From contig CBDEGP010000002.1 of assembly GCA_965237875.1 (NCBI GenBank), positions 2,040,142 to 2,104,141 on the forward strand: a stretch of 64,000 nucleotides of DNA, read 5' to 3'. The notes under the pieces were generated by a model that saw only the letters and a program-made list of their open reading frames with translations, was not told the origin of the DNA and made no database searches. The position numbers were made by a program, and so were the translations under genes. Of the stretch, positions 62,932-64,000 are shown piece by piece; the first letter of the stretch is position 1, and each line of letters begins with the position of its first letter. The stretch is from DAOUJI01 sp965237875 (lineage in GTDB: Bacteria > Chloroflexota > Dehalococcoidia > Lucifugimonadales > JAGWBF01).

Positions 62932-63054
62932 GTAACTGTTCAGAATAGGAGGGATGCCCCCATCCTAACCTTCCCCACAAAGGGAAGGGACTTTGGCTTT
63001 CCCCTCTGGCGACTCGGGCGACTATCCATCTCTTATGGAGACTGAACAGTTCCC
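62932..63054. mobile_element. 123-bp MITE with ends related to the IS66 element
   Basis: The element has inverted ends sharing AACTGTTCAG (left 62932-62943; right 63042-63054 as complement) and is flanked on both sides by ACGGGAA (62925-62931 and 63055-63061), a 7-base target duplication. The same AACTGTTCAG forms part of the right end of the IS66-family element at 18378-19817, which also has a 7-base duplication. It encodes nothing; its middle contains CATCCTAACCTTCCCC and a GGGAAGGG complement. Confidence 0.75.
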
Positions 63055-63112
63055 ACGGGAAACTCCTTCCTGATCTTGTACGTTGGAACCCATTTGCAGG
63101 GGGCGATGTCAC

Positions 63113-64000
63113 TTAGCTCGCGTCTGTGCCGACGGCGGCCATGAACTTGGCGGCCGCGGCGGCGAGGGGGGCGTGGGCGGGGGCTTCGAGGTTTGGGGGT
63201 CTTCGTCCAGCAGCCTGGCAGCCTCGCCGCGGGCCGACTGGAGGAGGTCCCTGTCTGAAGGACGGGCCACCCGGAGGTCGGGCAACCCGCTCTGACGGGT
63301 CCCAAAGGCGTCGCCGGGGCCTCTTATCTCCAGGTCAACCTCGGCCAGCCTGAACCCGTCGTGTATCCGCTCGACGGCGGAGAGACGTTGATTCGCGTCC
63401 GCAGTGGAGAAGTCCGCCGAGCAGAAGGCAGTAGCTCTTGTGCTGGCCTCTGCCAACACGTCCCCGGAACTGGTGCAGCTGGGCCACCCCCGAACCTGTG
63501 GGCCGCCTCCACCAGCATCACGGTGGCGTTGGGAACGTCTATCCCCACCTCGACCACGGCGGTGGACACCAGAATGTCCGTTCCGCCGTCCCGGAACCGG
63601 GACATGACCTGCTCCTTTTGCCGCGAGCTCATCCTGCCGTGGAGCAGGTCCACCCTCAGGTCCGGGAAGACCTCGGAGGCCAACCGATCATACTCCGCCG
63701 TCGCCGCCCGGGCCTCCACGGCTTCCGATTCCTCTATCAAGGGGCAGACCACAAAGGCCTGCCGCCCGCTCTTGACCTCTTTACGTACGAAGCCGTAAGC
63801 GCCGGCTCTCCGTTCCTCCGGGGACGCGGCGGGTCATCACCTCTTGGCGGCCGGGGGGAAGCTGGTCCAGAGTGGAAACGTCCAAGTCGCCGTACAGGGT
63901 CAAAGCAAGAGTGCGGGGTATGGGAGTGGCCGACAGCGCAATCAGGTGGGGGCTTATCTCGCCCTTTTGCCTCAGCGCCGCCCGCTGCATGACTCCGAAC
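63113..64000 (-). CDS. recG: ATP-dependent DNA helicase RecG, C-terminal part, at least four apparent frameshifts (5' end outside window)
   Basis: On the minus strand the window edge enters LRQKGEISPHLIALSATPIPRTLALTLYGDLDVSTLDQLPPGRQEVMTRRVP (helicase motif III), then in other frames YGFVRKEVKSGRQAFVVCPLIEESEAVEA, DLLHGRMSSRQKEQVMSRFRDGGTDILVSTAVVEVGIDVPNATVMLVEAAHRFG (motifs V-VI), VAQLHQFRGRVGRGQHKSYCLLLG, and RLSAVERIHDGFRLAEVDLEIRGPGDAFGTRQSGLPDLRVA, ending KFMAAVGTDAS at 63113. Shifts near 63825, 63505, 63415 and 63200 each repair by one base. RecG reverses stalled forks; its start is beyond the window. Confidence 0.9.

Overview
The window looks like a chromosomal stretch of a GC-rich bacterium, most plausibly a Chloroflexota of the SAR202/Dehalococcoidia type. 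This is inference. It rests on coenzyme F420 synthesis next to luciferase-like flavin oxidoreductases, lipoproteins with long TPTP/NTPVP linkers, NIPSNAP, SDR and amidohydrolase genes typical of such catabolic genomes, and a 23S rRNA gene standing apart from 16S and 5S. No phage or plasmid backbone is visible.

Layout. 0-8.4 kb: the 3' end of a PhoB-like response regulator, a frameshifted DegV gene, then a catabolic patch (ABM monooxygenase, atypical SDR, luciferase-like oxidoreductase, Cys/Met PLP enzyme, D-aminoacylase-like amidohydrolase) interrupted by IS256 and recombinase debris. 8.4-12 kb: a Rieske protein, then an accessory patch with IS110 and serine-recombinase remnants, a PD-(D/E)XK-like nuclease and an AT-richer gene of unknown function. 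12-18.3 kb: BNR-repeat protein, isochorismatase-like hydrolase, MarR regulator, unknown zinc-ribbon protein, pterin dehydratase and a DrrAB-type exporter. 18.4-19.8 kb: a complete IS66-family element with inverted ends and a target duplication. 20-25 kb: sugar epimerase-like protein, DinB, a bacterial VHL beta-domain protein, REP-like repeats, an SDR and a thiamine-diphosphate enzyme. 25-28 kb: a lone AAA ATPase, a candidate structured RNA and a cytochrome P450. 28-36.4 kb: three SDR copies and two peptide-type substrate-binding proteins from a tandem duplication, diverging from two DppBC-like permeases. 36.5-38.2 kb: a decayed ATP-grasp/transglutaminase/alpha-E locus. 38-40.3 kb: a MEMO-family protein and a D-2-hydroxyacid dehydrogenase. 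40.4-44.1 kb: a strong promoter, 23S rRNA with a long processing stem, a 41-residue CxxCxGxG protein and initiator tRNA. 44.2-50.7 kb: a RelBE-type module and an iron locus (FbpABC-like importer plus a rubrerythrin-VIT1 fusion). 51-59.8 kb: ruvB, three two-domain NIPSNAP genes, cofG-cofH-cofD-cofC, a small CxxC protein and a flavin/F420 oxidoreductase. 59.9-64 kb: fabI, argS, a VOC protein and recG, all peppered with single-base frameshifts, with a small IS66-related MITE between the last two.

Together the genes suggest an aerobic or microaerobic heterotroph that oxidises small organic molecules with F420/FMN enzymes, P450 and SDRs, imports peptides or similar compounds and ferric iron, and carries modest mobile-element traffic. 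The least explained items are the structured RNA before the P450 gene, the IS66/MITE pair, the small zinc proteins beside the 23S rRNA and in the F420 cluster, and the VHL-domain protein. The dense frameshifts in housekeeping genes after 59.9 kb most likely reflect poor consensus sequence, not biology.
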